From the NCBI GenBank assembly GCA_037976565.1, contig CP137668.1, positions 33,466,264 to 33,530,263 on the forward strand: a stretch of 64,000 nt of DNA, written 5' to 3'. The DNA comes from Mesocentrotus franciscanus. Lineage: Eukaryota > Echinodermata > Echinoidea > Camarodonta > Strongylocentrotidae. The translations under genes and the position numbers were made by a program. The notes under the pieces were generated by a model that saw only the letters and a list, made by a program, of their open reading frames with translations, did not search any database and was not told where the DNA came from. Below are positions 38,791-52,100 of the stretch, piece after piece (within the stretch, counting starts at the first letter, position 1; each line of letters opens with the position of its first letter).

Positions 38791-39130
38791 TATCCAAAGC
38801 CAGTGTCATATGGTTATCATCGACTGTTGAATACACTTTACTTAAAAAGGAGAAACCAAAGGTGTCATTTCGTCTTTACTGCTTTTCTGCATAGATGTCA
38901 ATAGATAGATGTCCAACCTACCGTGAACAAAGTGTCCCATGTCATCGCATTACTCTCTCGACCTACCAGGAAAGTACCATAATGCAGGATGTCGCCATAT
39001 GGCATGAATATGGCATCTCTCCTCGCTCAAGGGTACCTCAATGATGGTCTATTTTTTCTATTATAACCTTCGACCTAACAACTATTATTTCTTCTAATAT
39101 GAGGGTAAGAACATCGAAGGAAATCAGACA

Positions 39131-39373
39131 ATGGTGGCGCCGTTTGACCTTGCAGAAACCTTGATGGAATTCGTGTCGCGGCACATCTCAAAGCAAATGG
39201 AGAGGTATAGGGTGTGGTATCGCAAGGATCCTGACTCTGGTGTCTCATTTATCTTTGTTGGTACTGGAGATTTGAAAGACATCATGCCATTCAAGGTTGC
39301 CTCGAGATGCACCGATGATTCTCAGCCGCGAAAGGATGGCGTCAGAGCTAGAGTTGTTGTCATAGGCAAATAG
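39131..39373 (+). CDS. Unidentified 80-aa ORF
   Basis: The ORF starts MVAPFDLAETLMEFVSRH and ends RARVVVIGK, then TAG. Unlike most short ORFs here it has balanced composition, an amphipathic start and no repeats, and lies in locally GC-richer DNA. I do not recognise a family. An AG at about 39117-39118 could act as an acceptor, making this a terminal exon, but nothing upstream supports that. It could equally be a fragment of a transposon protein or chance. Confidence 0.3.
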   Translation: MVAPFDLAETLMEFVSRHISKQMERYRVWYRKDPDSGVSFIFVGTGDLKDIMPFKVASRCTDDSQPRKDGVRARVVVIGK

Positions 39374-40575
39374 ACTAATAGGAATAAGTTGTGGTCAATT
39401 TTAAGCACGTTTTGAAATATTTTTCATTTCACTTCACTCCCAGAGTCATATAGAAAATATATCATTTAAAGGTTCTATTTAAACTTTGAAGATACATGTT
39501 GAAAATGAGTATGAACAATTTCACAATACTCGGACATAAATTATGTACACCAGAGTTCACCACAAATTAATCAAAACATTTGAAATTTTCTGATCTCAGG
39601 CATATATTGGTATGTGCATTTATATATTTTGAACATGCCAAGAAAAGTGTGATATTTTTTACAAACTTTGATGAGTTGAAAGGGAAGAATTAACCGAGTG
39701 TCATTTGCATTTGAATTTGAATACACTCATTTCAAACATGCTTGCTCATTCACGAATTTGAATGACAACCGAGGTACCGTAGCCGGCATTAAATGAATTT
39801 GAATGCTCTTTGCACGAATGTACGCTCTTATTCCTGCTCTTAGTTAACATTTAAATGACCCGATTTAGCAATGAATGCACGGATAGTGACTTTGAATGAA
39901 CGGATTTTGAATTTGAAAGCTGATTCAACGCTGCGAGTGCAACTTGCGCGAATTCGAATGCTCGGAATATGAACTTGAATGAAAAAAGTGTGAAATTGGC
40001 TGCAAAAACCTTATAGTATTAATTTGAGAGAATAGGTCTATCCACATGATCGAAATAATCTCCTGACGATGAACAGAGCACACTGTTCAAAACACTTCGA
40101 GACAGATATACAAGGAGTACTCCTTTCCACGAAAGAATACTTTAGTTAGGAATTCTCTTTCAAATCTACTCTACAGAGGAATACACACAGTTCTTTTCAG
40201 AACTATACTCTTCACTCTCCAACTTTTGTGATCTGCTTACAACCTTCTGGTTCTCGATCACTCACTCCTTCCTTTTGTTTCATTTCCTCCTTCCATTTTA
40301 CCTTATTTTTGGTTTACAAACACAAATAACAAAAAAAAGTTTCCTGTTCATGATGTAAGTAGTGTTAAACTTCATTCCATTATCATCTCTTCCCTTTCCT
40401 TTACTTTTTCCTTGAATCCTCTAAACGCCCCATAGGCGGGTTATTTTCACGACAGAATATACATGTATCAACTGCCTTTTCATTTAGGTATTCCATATGC
40501 TGTTACCGAAAGCCTCCAATCGTTAACGATCAGCCTATTCGCTTAAACTGTCATGGCTGCTTTCGTAAGCACATA
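39374..40575. other. Non-coding stretch, nothing recognised
   Basis: AT-rich. The run from about 39700 to 39985 carries many GAATTTGAATG-like and TTTGAATG motifs, suggesting an old degenerate simple repeat. No coding content. Confidence 0.4.
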
Positions 40576-40806
40576 CAGTTAGCAACTAAATTATTCATAC
40601 CCCTTGTAAATAAGATATTATTTTGTGTTTTTTGTAACTCAAGAATGAAAGGTGGACTGGTTGAAACAGGGCCTTTATTGAATACTTTTAGATGTAAGCT
40701 TTAATATGTCACACTCTCATGAAACGTATATCTGGACAAATCAATTTTCACGTACTTAAACAATTATAAAACTTGGTAAGGGTATGAATAATTTAGTTGT
40801 TAACTG
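40576..40806. mobile_element. Tc1/mariner-type MITE, 231 bp
   Basis: The left end CAGTTAGCAACTAAATTATT then CATACCCCTTG is matched by the reverse complement of the right end, CAGTTAACAACTAAATTATT then CATACCCTTACC. The ATTATTCATACCCCTTG-type terminus and the 5' flanking TA are typical of Tc1-like elements. The right flank reads TT where TA is expected, implying a later mutation. No transposase ORF, so it is non-autonomous. Confidence 0.75.
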
Positions 40807-41211
40807 TTTCTCTCTTGGGACTTGGGGGTGGTGGCTCATTTTGGGTTGTACGCTTGTACTCACAAGTTTTCTGACCACCAAAAGAAAGAAAAACAAAAAT
40901 AATAGTCAAAATATATTTCGGTGTGCCTATTAATAATACAAAAAACTTGTGACAAACAAAGAACAAAAGCACATTAAATAAAGCTTTAACAACACTACAA
41001 TGAAAGGTAGGCTTGAAAATATAGATAAATGTTTCTCATTATGAAAGAAATCACGGGCGACATTGAATTGTCTGCCCCTCCCCGCCCCCTTCGTCCTTTC
41101 ACCGAGATTCCCGCCCATGGCTGCTTTTGAAGATAATTTGATTTTGGATAACATCAAGGATTTCCGAAGAGATCTTTTTTCAACACGTGTAAAATTCAAG
41201 ATATTAAGAAT
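40807..41211. other. Non-coding spacer between MITE and LINE
   Basis: Contains a minus-strand ORF (40930-41199) without recognisable family. Nothing else seen. Confidence 0.4.
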
Positions 41212-42650
41212 ATGATCTGATTTTAAAATATTAGGGGTTCACTTTGGAAAAAACGAAAAAAAACCTAATAAATCACAATTGGAAACCCAAAATATCAAAG
41301 ATAGAAAATATAATACGTCTATGGAAATCGAGACGTTAAACATTATCTGGTAAAATAGCTATACCCAAATCATTCCTTGTTTCTCAAATTATATACAATG
41401 CTCAAATGATTTCCATGCCGCAAAACGTAGTGAAGCGCATTGATTCTTTACATTATTCAATTTTGTGGAATGGAAAGAAAGACAAAATAAAAAGAAAAGT
41501 GGTTTGAATGAGATATGAGTATGGAGGATTGAAAATGGTTGATTTGAATACTCTGTTACAAAGCCTTATATTAAAATTGATATTGCACTACTTCTCCCTT
41601 GAAAACTCAAAGTGGAAAAGGATAATTGATGGTTTCTTTAAAATAGTAGTCAATTTACAATATGTGCTGAATAGTAAATGCACAAAAGATGTTTTGTATG
41701 GAGAAGATAAAAATGTCACAACATTACAAGAAGATGGTATATACTTGGTTTGACTTTAAATAGACAGTAGAAAGTAATACAACAATTGATTTACAATGTA
41801 TTGATGTTAAAAGTGAAGACATAGGGTTTAACTAAAATATAAGAGATCATAACCAAAGAGTATTATTCGTCAAAAATGGTTTGATGTAGTCCTTTTGAAA
41901 ATTAATGATATCGTGAAAGACTCTACATTTTTGTCTTTAAAAGAAATTGAAGAAAGATTTGAGAAAAACATGCTTCTTTGTTTCAAGAATATAACATCAT
42001 AGTCAATGTGATTCCCAAGGTTTGGAAACGGAATATGTTTAGACAGGTATATGATGCGACGCAGGAAAAATGGAATCTGTTATCATTTTTTAATTTTATG
42101 AATGTTAAAACTAAACCAAAATCAAAGTATTTTTACTTTACGATTTCTATTAATTCAATGGTGAAATCTAAAACTGAAGATAAATGGGAAGAAAAAATTT
42201 AATAATACAGAACAACTTGACTGGAAATTCATATGGTCATTTAATTTGCAAGCTATGAAAGAAAACAGAATAACAGAATTTAATTTTAAGATGTTACACA
42301 ATTTAATACCAAATAGGTATAATTTATTCAAATGGAAATTATGAAACAATTCCCTATGTTTATATGATGATGAGTTACACGACAATCTTCTTTTGTTCGT
42401 AAAATGCAAACACACAAGATTGTTTTGTTTAAGATTAGGAGACATAGTTCGAAAACTTTACAATGTTGATTTTTTTTTCGACAATTTCGTTTCAATTAAA
42501 CGTTATGACTTGAAAAACAAAATGTTCAAAAGTTTTAATTTTCTTATCATATATGCAAACAAAATAAAATACTATATTCGACCCGAAATATGCAATTATG
42601 CTACAAATATTGCGGTAAAGCCTCATTTAAGCTTATTATTTATTTATTAA
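41212..42650 (+). pseudogene. Decayed L1/Tx1-type LINE, C-terminal half of ORF2
   Basis: Reading across frames gives blocks in the order of an L1-like reverse transcriptase and its C-terminal region. First is DFKILGVHFG (about 41218), then GKIAIPKSFLVSQIIY, then MPQNVVKRIDSL and ILWNGKKDKIKRKVV. An in-frame TGA follows, then YEYGGLKMVDLNTL (41514). Later come a WKRNMFRQVYD block (about 42017), ENRITEFNFKMLHNLIPN (about 42258) and a Cys-His-like LLLFVKCKHTRLFCLRLGDI block (about 42388). Several frameshifts and stops make it non-functional. It is 5'-truncated, since the endonuclease and catalytic RT core are absent. It lies tail to tail with the racemase gene. Confidence 0.75.
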
Positions 42651-42983
42651 TTATATTATAACTCTTCAAAGTGTTAATATCTATAAGTAATTTCATTGAA
42701 TACTTAGAATGAACTTATTAGATATCATATTATATTGTGGTGTCATTGCGTTTCTCTACATACTGTATATTTATAAGATAAGACAATTTCTAGATTCAGA
42801 ACTTTCATATATATTCAATTTGATGTCATTTCATTATGTTTCTGAACCTGTGTACATGTATTTGCTTCTTGCATGGGACCCGTCAGTACGAATACAATCA
42901 TGACATTAGTACAATATCAATTCCTGATAACCTGATACCATTTATGTATCGGCACACGATGAGGATATTTGTCAAAGCAAGGT
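42651..42983. other. Probable 3' UTR / downstream region of the racemase gene
   Basis: This separates the racemase stop codon (42984-42986) from the LINE. On the minus strand the first AATAAA-type signals are in the AATAAATAAATA-like run at about 42638-42650, at the LINE's end, so the transcript may use LINE-derived sequence as its poly(A) signal. The ORF at 42709-42903 (+) is not supported. Confidence 0.35.
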
Positions 42984-43178
42984 TTATCGATTTTTATTAT
43001 CTTGTATGATTTCTCTCATGCACTCCTGACTGATGTTCCCACCGGAAAGGATCACACCAACATTAATGACCTCTGCCGGAAGTGACGCAAACTTTTCGCT
43101 GAGGATGGCAGCCAAGGGGACTCCAGCACAAGGTTCGACGCATTGTTTCAAATAATGCCAGACAAGGAGAGTAGCATT
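42984..43178 (-). CDS. Racemase terminal coding exon 6
   Basis: It encodes 64 residues and a TAA stop: NATLLVWHYLKQCVEPCAG, then VPLAAILSEKFASLPAEV, then GVILSGGNISQ and a hydrophilic tail ending DNKNR. Acceptor TTCCCAG. The EP.AG segment and SGGN match the family's C-terminal PLP-pyridine-contact region. The cysteine in VEPCAG replaces the commoner Thr or Ser. Confidence 0.85.
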   Translation of the reverse strand, partial: NATLLVWHYLKQCVEPCAGVPLAAILSEKFASLPAEVINVGVILSGGNISQECMREIIQDNKNR

Positions 43179-46100
43179 CTGGGAAGCCACGTTAGAGACG
43201 GAGGGAAAGACAGAAGTTTGATTAATTGATGGCTCAAATTTTTATGGCTCAAATTTAAGTCATAAAGGATTAACGCAATCATAGTCTGATAATTGAAAAC
43301 GGCGGAAAATTTAGGGGGCACAACTTTTCCGTGCCCCCTTTTAAAACACAATTTACATTCATTAAGTATACATTGCCCCAAATGCGCCCCCTTTTAAATA
43401 TCGACCCCAAAATAGCCTCCTTAAAATATAATATTTTTTTCTTTTCTTTCTCTCCCTTTTTTCTCTTTTGCTAATCAGATTTTAAAAAATCTACAGAATT
43501 GTCACTTACAAAATGCTGGATCCGCCTTTGGGGAAGGTTAGGGTATCTTATCAAAATGAAATACTACCACAGAGGAAAACGTGTATAATTTTAGTCGTTC
43601 CATTATCAAACTTGAAACAGGCATTATGTCATGGCCACTTTGTGTATTGACATGTGTATTTAATGGTTCAATAGCTGCAAATAAAGTTCCGGATATTTTT
43701 GTTTCTTTAAAATAAAATTAAACAAAATAGTAATGTAGGGTAATATCTTTTTTTTAATAGTATCCCAAAAATGAAAAGATAACGACAAAATGCTGTATAG
43801 TTCTATTTTGTAATGTAAGAAAAAGCCGATTCCTCGATAGAATTTGAAAATCTAAAATCTGAAAAGATGATCGATATAAAAACCGACATTTCAGTTAACA
43901 TGTTGGTTTAAGTTGAAATTATAGGGGTGAGCTGAAATTATTTTTTTATTGGCTTGTTTCGGGTTTGGTTAAATAGCTGTGTGTGTGTGGCTGGCGTGTA
44001 GTCAGTGTATTAGTAGCATGGTTTTGCATTGAAATGGACAGGTTTGTTCAAAATTTGTGTAGGGAATACGAGACGGACACCAGCAATAGACGCTGCATCG
44101 TCCACTTCAGGGTTAAGTACATGACCCTCATGGCCTTGGGGGTTGAGAAGGGATGAATGTCCACAACCCCAAAAAAAAAACAAAAAAAAATTAATAATAA
44201 TCAAAATTCAGATGAGTAGATCACACAATGTGTTGAAAAGTGTTACAACATAATTATTTATCTTATGTTAGTGTGTTCATTATCTCTTTATTGAGGAAGA
44301 AGAAGTTGTTACTCCACTGTCTCATATTCCCTACGGTGTTGAGAATATCGAAATTATGTCATGACGTCATTAACTGTTTATATCTATTAAATATACTAGA
44401 AGTGGGACACTGTTGATTTCTTGAGAGAATAAAGTTGAATGCTACAGGTATTCATTGTGAAACATAATTTTGTGTGAAGTTGGTGTCTTAATATTCTAAT
44501 TAGCTGATTACCCTTAAGTGTCTTGTATTCCCTACACCTACCCTATGTTCTAAAAGAAAGTATGCATTTATACACAAACTTTGCATTCCATGAGGCACAT
44601 GCAGACGTATTATTTTCCAAAGGGAAACAAAAGTTGTTCAAAAGCACCTTCATCACTTAATTTGTTTTAATGCACAAATTAACTTGGACCTCTCCATTTT
44701 AAAAAGATCTACGTATAAAAATGAGATTATTTGTACCATATGTTAACTACGAACTCATCTGTTAAAAAATCGCACGGACATTACCTTGATTTCATCTTCG
44801 GATACCGATATGACGTCATCGACGTACTCCTTGATGATTGGCCAGGTATTTGAACCAATAGAAACACTCACCCCATCCGCAAGGGTGGAGTTTGCCTTTT
44901 CTACATGATTTAGTTGGCAAAGATTGCCGTTACGGGTGAAAGTTCGCATGAGTTCGAGAGTGAAGGCTCTGTTCCAATAATCTTAATATTGGGTTTTATT
45001 GCCTGGTATGAGAGAAAGTAAGAAATCTATAAGTGAGTCGTCCAAAGATAAATGCATTATCTAATTTTGTACATGATATTATCATATCAAATTCGGGTGT
45101 AGAGTCTTTTCTCAATCTCCTAAAATGAAAGAACGTAGTCTGGCTGTGCTCTAAGTTTGAAAGCGAAAATATTTTCGTAAGTTAATTCTGTAAACCTCAG
45201 TCATCATCAATTAAAGATATTTACGGACAACACAATCGCCTACTTCTATCAATAAAAGGCACACAAGTTATTGGTCTTGGATTTGTGTGGAGTTGAGGTG
45301 AGGGTGTGAGGGCATTAAATACGTGTGCCTTTTGTGTAATAATAATAGTAATAATAACAGTACATTGCTTAGTAAACGCATATTTACCAACGTGTTCTCT
45401 TTGTGTGTTAGAACATCACTGTATTAAATGTCGCGAAAAATTAGATTTACACATTTACACAAACATATAATCCCCACCTCTATTTACATTGATGCATCAA
45501 GACCTAGGTACAAGGTTCGAATCCCTATCGCAACAATATCATGTCCTTTGTCCAGTCACCAATCTTCATTAACTACTCTCTATCCAGGTAAGTTAAATGG
45601 GTACATGGTATTAATTAGTTAATTCCTTCAAATGCTTGAGCGATGTAAATGGCAGCCGTGCCAAACTCCGGTAATAATAAAAATGGAGCACCAGACGGGC
45701 CCGGCTCCCTGCCCCCCCCCCAAATAAAATAAATTAATTAATTTTAACAAAAATTTTCTCACGAATTGGGCCTCCCAAAAAAGAGTGCTCTTAACCCCCC
45801 GCTAATTCACCGGCTGGCTGAGACGCCGCTAAATATTTCTTCAAAAATTGGACAAACAATAATTCTCACGAATTGCCCCCTCCTGCCGCCGGCTGGATCC
45901 GCCCCTGCAAGAACTCACAATCAATATCAAGAACTAACCTTAGCAACAGTTGCTATGCCAGATATAAGTCCTCCTCCACCTACTGGTACCACAATTGCGT
46001 CCAATTCAGGGACCTGTTAATAACATTAAAATCATAATAATAATAGCAACAATATTCTAGGTTTATATGGCGCTTAGTACATCAACGATGTCTCTAAGCG

Positions 46101-49100
46101 TTTTAAAGATATATTATTACCCCGGTCATTGGATTTTGGCTAGCCCGCACATAATTGTATGCAAATTCTCCATTCCCTATGGAGCATTCCAACCAGCCCT
46201 ATTTTTCAGACTCCACATTGCTGAGCAAATTACAATGATATTTGCATCCTAGCGGGTACCCTTTTTAACGCCTGGGTGGAGAGTAACAACAAGTGGATTA
46301 ATGTCTTGCCGAGGGACGTTAGTTCCGTGCTGGGATTTAAAAAAATTGATTGAGAGTCAAGTGGATGAGTCACCATACCATGACGCCTCCACAAAGGCAA
46401 ACCAAGATAGAAACAAGCATTGCTGGATCGCAACAATGAAATCCTAGATTCGGACTTTTCAAAATGGACAGTAACAATAAGATGCCTATTTAAACTCGAG
46501 TTGACAACAAAAATTAATAAAGAGGAGCACAATCCACTCATGCTAACACATTTTATTAATGCCTGTAATTTGATTAGTTATTTTGTATTTTGTTATGGGC
46601 TCTGTCGTTTGGATCAATCTACATCAGCAGCATCAAATTTAGTTTTTTTTTGTTTGCATTTGTATACTGGATAGGAAAGCACTGTCTTCACGTCATCGTC
46701 ATCGTATTCGTCATGCATATTAGGCGGATTTCCTTAGCACAAAAATAAGACGATTAATTCGATTGCCTCTGAAAGTACATTCTCAATTAATGAAAAGTAT
46801 TCAACAGTTTAAAAAATGAACGTTTTTTATATCTTATTTATTGATTAATAGAAATGTATAAGGAGTACAAAAATTTTTTTAAATCAACTAGAAAGAACAG
46901 AACATATTATTGCTTTCAAAATGAAACGAGTATAACTCCATGAGAGAAAATGGTAAGCGCTCAAAAGTTCCACTGTTCTTTTACCATGCAGACAAGTCCT
47001 TCGTGCTTTGTAATTATCTGTTTTCATCTGCATGTTATTATCTGTTGAATAAAAAGTGCATGGTGAAATAAAAATTGAAAAAAAGAGATAGATCAAGTTT
47101 TGGACTTTCGAACCTGGCTTAAGAATTCCAACCCAACAGTGCCTTGACCAGAAATGACGTCATAAGTTTGTCCTGATGATATGTATAAAGCCCCTGCCTT
47201 GACAATCGATCTAAGCTTGGCAACCTGACAGTGATGATATTGAAAAATACAAATTCAAACTCAAATTCAAATTTATTTTTTCCACATAACTCATAAAAAC
47301 AAATTACAAACGGGTAAAATATGTAAAAAGATAATCATAACAAAAGATCAAAATCTTAAGATAAAAACTGAAACATGGAATAAATATCGGTACATGTAAC
47401 GGTAACAAATACACAGAGCATGAAATTGTATAGAATACAAATATACACTGTCTTGAGAGGTGCTGGATAAAAATATGGCAAGAGGTGACTCCAAGAGTAC
47501 TTTTGGAATCATCGAGGCCCATAGTTTTAACCAGTACCTGGAAAATAGGGCATGGTAAATTTGTATCATATCCTGCATCAAAAAAATTGTCTTTAAAAAA
47601 TATTGAAAAAAATCTATAAAAAAAAAAATCTGAATTTCCTTAATGTTATATTTCACCGAGGCCGCATGCCGAGACTGAAATATGATCGCACGTGAGAAAT
47701 TCTGAGATTAAACAAACGGATTGCATGCAAAATATGTTATATAAAACTGAGGGTATTTATAAGCGATCCTTTGGAGTCCGTTCCTCTCGGTTACACTTTT
47801 GGTTGCCTTCGCGTCAGATGCGCGCAGCTAAAACAATGGGTACGCGCAGGGAAGAGAAGTGCGTAGTCTAATTCACTTTTTTACGCGTTTTACTGTGCAA
47901 AAAAGGTTGTTATATTGCACGCTCATGCGCCACGTGACACCTCTTCCGCCAATGGGATACTCGCTAACCCTATTATATATGAAAACATAATCTATAGCTA
48001 TGTGCATCGCAAGATTATGTGTGTGCCATTTTCAAATATTAGATTATTTAGACAGATACCGAATTGTGATTGGTCCAGAGCTCGTGACGTAACAGTACTT
48101 GCGAGGATCGAAATCCATATACTTTCCTGGCCGGTCACCTTCGATGGTTATATTGACCAGCTGTAATATATTTTTAATCAATGCATGTCGCCCTTTTGAG
48201 GACTGTATGTCACCTATTACACGGATATGATTTACACTGGACTAAAGTAGACAATCGTTTATGATCGATCAACGATAGAAAGTCTCGATTTGAAATAAAT
48301 TCGACCCGCGAATTTTAAGTTCTATTTTGTACACGTCGCGTCGCAGTACCACAACAACAATTCAAAATGGAGCCCCGATTCGTGTTAATGAGCAATGAGG
48401 AGCTAGATTAGCTTTTGGACAAGGATTCTTAATCTACTAAAACTGTGCTAAAAAAAGCGTTGGATATATTCAGCTGCTACTGCAGGGCAAAGTCTCTTGA
48501 CTTTAGTTTTGTGAGCACTAAGTAAAAAATATAAACATTAAAAATAAATAAATAAATAAAAAATAAAAACATTTTACTCAACTACCCCCTTGAGCATAAG
48601 AAAAAGGTAAATTTGTGGTTACCATCTTTTTTAAAACTTTTCTTTTGGCCAGGGGTTGGGGCCTGTGTTTTTTAAAACTTTTTTTTGGCCAGGAGGAGGG
48701 GGCCCGGGCCCGTCGCCCCCGTTGATCCGTGCCTGTCTGCCCCTCCCCGCCTATGTTTGAAAATAGTCTTACGACACCCCTGTCTAAAGTCTGGTTATAC
48801 GTTATATGAAGCTTTTGTTTACCCGTTCTTGAACTCCGGCGTAGAGCTGTACCTTAGCTCCTAGTGATTCAACAAATGTCTTTTTCAGGGGCGAGCAATC
48901 TGTACGCATCAGGACCGTGCAATTCTTGATGCCTGTGGATCTGGCGGCCAAGGCCAGCCCTATTGCAAAGTTCCCTGAACTATATGTCACAAGGCTGACG
49001 TCAGGTGGGTTGATACCTGCCTCCAGTAGTTTCGTAAGGGCAGAAAGAGCACCACGAACCTGGAAAAGAGATTGGAGAGGTTTGATATTCTGGTAGTTGG

Positions 49101-52100
49101 GCACCTGGTACGGGAATAAATTCCTCGTTTCAACGACATCCCGCTGGCAGAAGATCCTTAGCACGCGCGTATGCCCTAAAGCATTGTAAAGAGAATATCC
49201 GATAATTCTTTTCTACGGTTTATAGTGCTCTGCAGGGGCGGCGATTTCTTTTCATGACCGGGGCGCGAAATGCGAGGACGAGGCAGCATAGTGAACGAGA
49301 GGGGCGAAGGTGACAGAAGTGACTACCCCTCACAGGTTTTTGAAGTTTCGTTGTATTAAGAAATTACATTCCTTAGCAAATCTATAGTATAAAAACAAGC
49401 AATATACTTTTTTCACACTTCACTTTTTAGCGACCGAGCGAGAAGATTTCCGCATTTTTATTAGTCCAAACGCTGCACTATTGGGCACTCCAGAGCCTAA
49501 AAGTGTGTTGCCGTCTTTAGTCAGTATTTTCTATACATTTTTTTTCTTCATAAATAAATAAATAAATAAAGACATATATGCATATAAAATATTAGTAAGT
49601 AAGAGACGTACAATTCAATAATATGATCTTTTCCATAAATATGTTTAAATATTTTGGCTAGAGGTTCTTTATTCCATAAACATAGATATTTTCATTTTCG
49701 AAAAGGTATACGGTCATGTAAATACAATGGGACCATCTCAGGGAAGCGGAAAAATTTTCAAAATCAAGGCATTGTAGCACATAATAAATATCAGAGGGCA
49801 AGAAAACAAACGATATTCAGTTATGATGCTTTATGTATTCATAATTCTGTGCTCTTGGGTAGAGCGGAGTTTAGTGGAAAGGGAGGAATGTGGAGACAAT
49901 ACTCTGTCAGGCTTATTTCCATAGTTCTATTGTCCAAAGTTGTACTTTGGACTATAGTGGTGTTATTAAAGTGGTGATATTATATTGTATAGACACACTA
50001 ACACTACCGGGATGGGCATCCGATTCACCAATTTTACACTGTATAGTATACTCTACCCATTCTACCGTATCATAAAAAGGTCACAGATTTAACTGTACCT
50101 TGATTAAAACCCCTACAAGCCACATTATGGCTACAACTGAAGTACTGAAATACCGACCCGTGTGTTTTTTCACCAAATACATGATATATATGCATAGATA
50201 TACTTTGTCTAGTTCTGATATTTTTGCAAAAATATTACTGCAAAAAAAAATTCTGTAAAATTCAAGTTTTCTCAATATATTCAACTTCAAGTATAGCATA
50301 CCATAGCTAAATGCATAAGTGTAGGTATTTACGTTTTAGGGTTTTACCTATTTCCTGAATTACATTATGAAATCTTGTTAAGGATGGTGGACCTGAATGA
50401 GGTAAAGTATCATAAACAGAAGCTAAAATATTATTTTTCACTTCAGTTATATGTCTGAGTTTTCTCGTATATCATTGGAGCGAGGAATGTTTGTATCATA
50501 GCGGAACGAAGTAATACCCAAATGTGGACATGCTTACACTTGAAATAGTTTTCCATTGTAATTTTACTCTAAAGAATCTGTTCGACAAACTTGTTTTTTA
50601 AGCTTCAAAGCCTTCACGCCCCTCAGGTTACTATCATTGATCATAAAATGATTTTTTTTAATGTAAAACCTACCAGCGTAAACATCATTACAAATGATTT
50701 AAATCAAGGAACGTTTCCTTTCAGAATGTTCCTTTCAAATCTGTTTTTCTTTCTTCTTTAACCCTTGTTACAAGCCCAGCCGTATGAGATATCTTATTTA
50801 CCTACGATACTGTGACATGATAGAGTGTGCCAGTCCGTATATCATGGTATGACTAATGGGGATCGGACATAGATTTGTATGATGATGATGAAGATGATGA
50901 TTATTAGTATTATTATTATAATCGTTATCATTATTAATATATATATCATTATTATCATCAGCGTCATCAGCATAATCATCAATGGCAGTAGTACATGTAG
51001 TAGTAGTGGTATCATTCTGATTCTTATTATCCTGATTATCTTTCGCAATACGTCATGTGCCCAGGATGTATTGCTATAATACATCAAGATGTCTACCAAC
51101 ACTCTCGATTAGTTGGTAAAATATTATCAAGAGAAAAGAAGAAACATTAGAATATATATTTTTAAATAAAGGAAAATATAAGGAAGGAATAAGTAGAGAA
51201 TAAGATCATGACAATAAACAATATGTCATAAACTATTGTCTTTAAGCTTACCCTTATTTGCATCTGGTTCGAGATCGCGTGGTTATTTTCAAACATGACC
51301 GAGACATATAACAACTTGCATTTGAGTGGTAATCAAGTGAGAAGCTTTAAAACATTATAGCCTACTGACATTTCTTACAAAGCGTTTTTAACTTTCTGAA
51401 TTATAATACATGATATTTTCTAAAATTCTAATGTTCTGGACCCGTTACCATGGTAATAGCCCTAGTGGTCACACCCACAGCCAACTTTCGGGCAAACAAG
51501 CACTTTCTGATAGCTAAGGGTCCTAACTAACAGGAAAGCATCATTTAAGATTGTGTCTAAGGATGTTGGACCATTCCAGTTTTTCGCCCGTGGACTCATT
51601 ATACTGCTGATACCTCTGAGAATTGCTATATACGGCACATGTACACTGCATGTAGATGTACATGTCTACATAGTGTTTTCCATTCAAAATGCACATCCTG
51701 TAAAAAGACATTAATTCATTTGGGATAACTTTAAAATGCTTTATCCATCACATTATCTGATAATTTATTTACTTTGTGTGGTATGACAACATAACATTAT
51801 ACGTTTAATCAAGAAAACATGCTTAAATGGACAGATCAATGGTGTGTAAAACACTTTAAAATATAAGAAGTTTTTGTCACCCTATATTTTGAGTAATTCA
51901 CAATTTTATGTTTCATTGCGCCATACGTGTGTGTGTAATATCCAACATTCAAATATACATTAAACATATTTATTATTTCAAACTCATAATAAGAATTATA
52001 TCAATAGACAGGTCTTTATCATAAATACATGCTTGGTTAAAAAGTAAAACATATTTCTTATTTGGTTCCGGTTTGTTTACCATTTAGTGTAATGGAATAA

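Noticed and set aside
45508..45530. Possible tRNA gene (perfect B-box)
   Set aside because: No cloverleaf can be formed around it, and the downstream blocks match the SINE family.
49654..49977. 107-aa ORF identical in both assembly copies (again at 56486-56809)
   Set aside because: Its DNA is identical between the copies, so conservation carries no information, and it lies antisense in an intron without recognisable domains.
51446..51459. RFX X-box-like GTTACCATGGTAAT in racemase intron 1
   Set aside because: One mismatch to the consensus at the terminal base, and no promoter context. A single match of this quality is expected by chance in long introns.
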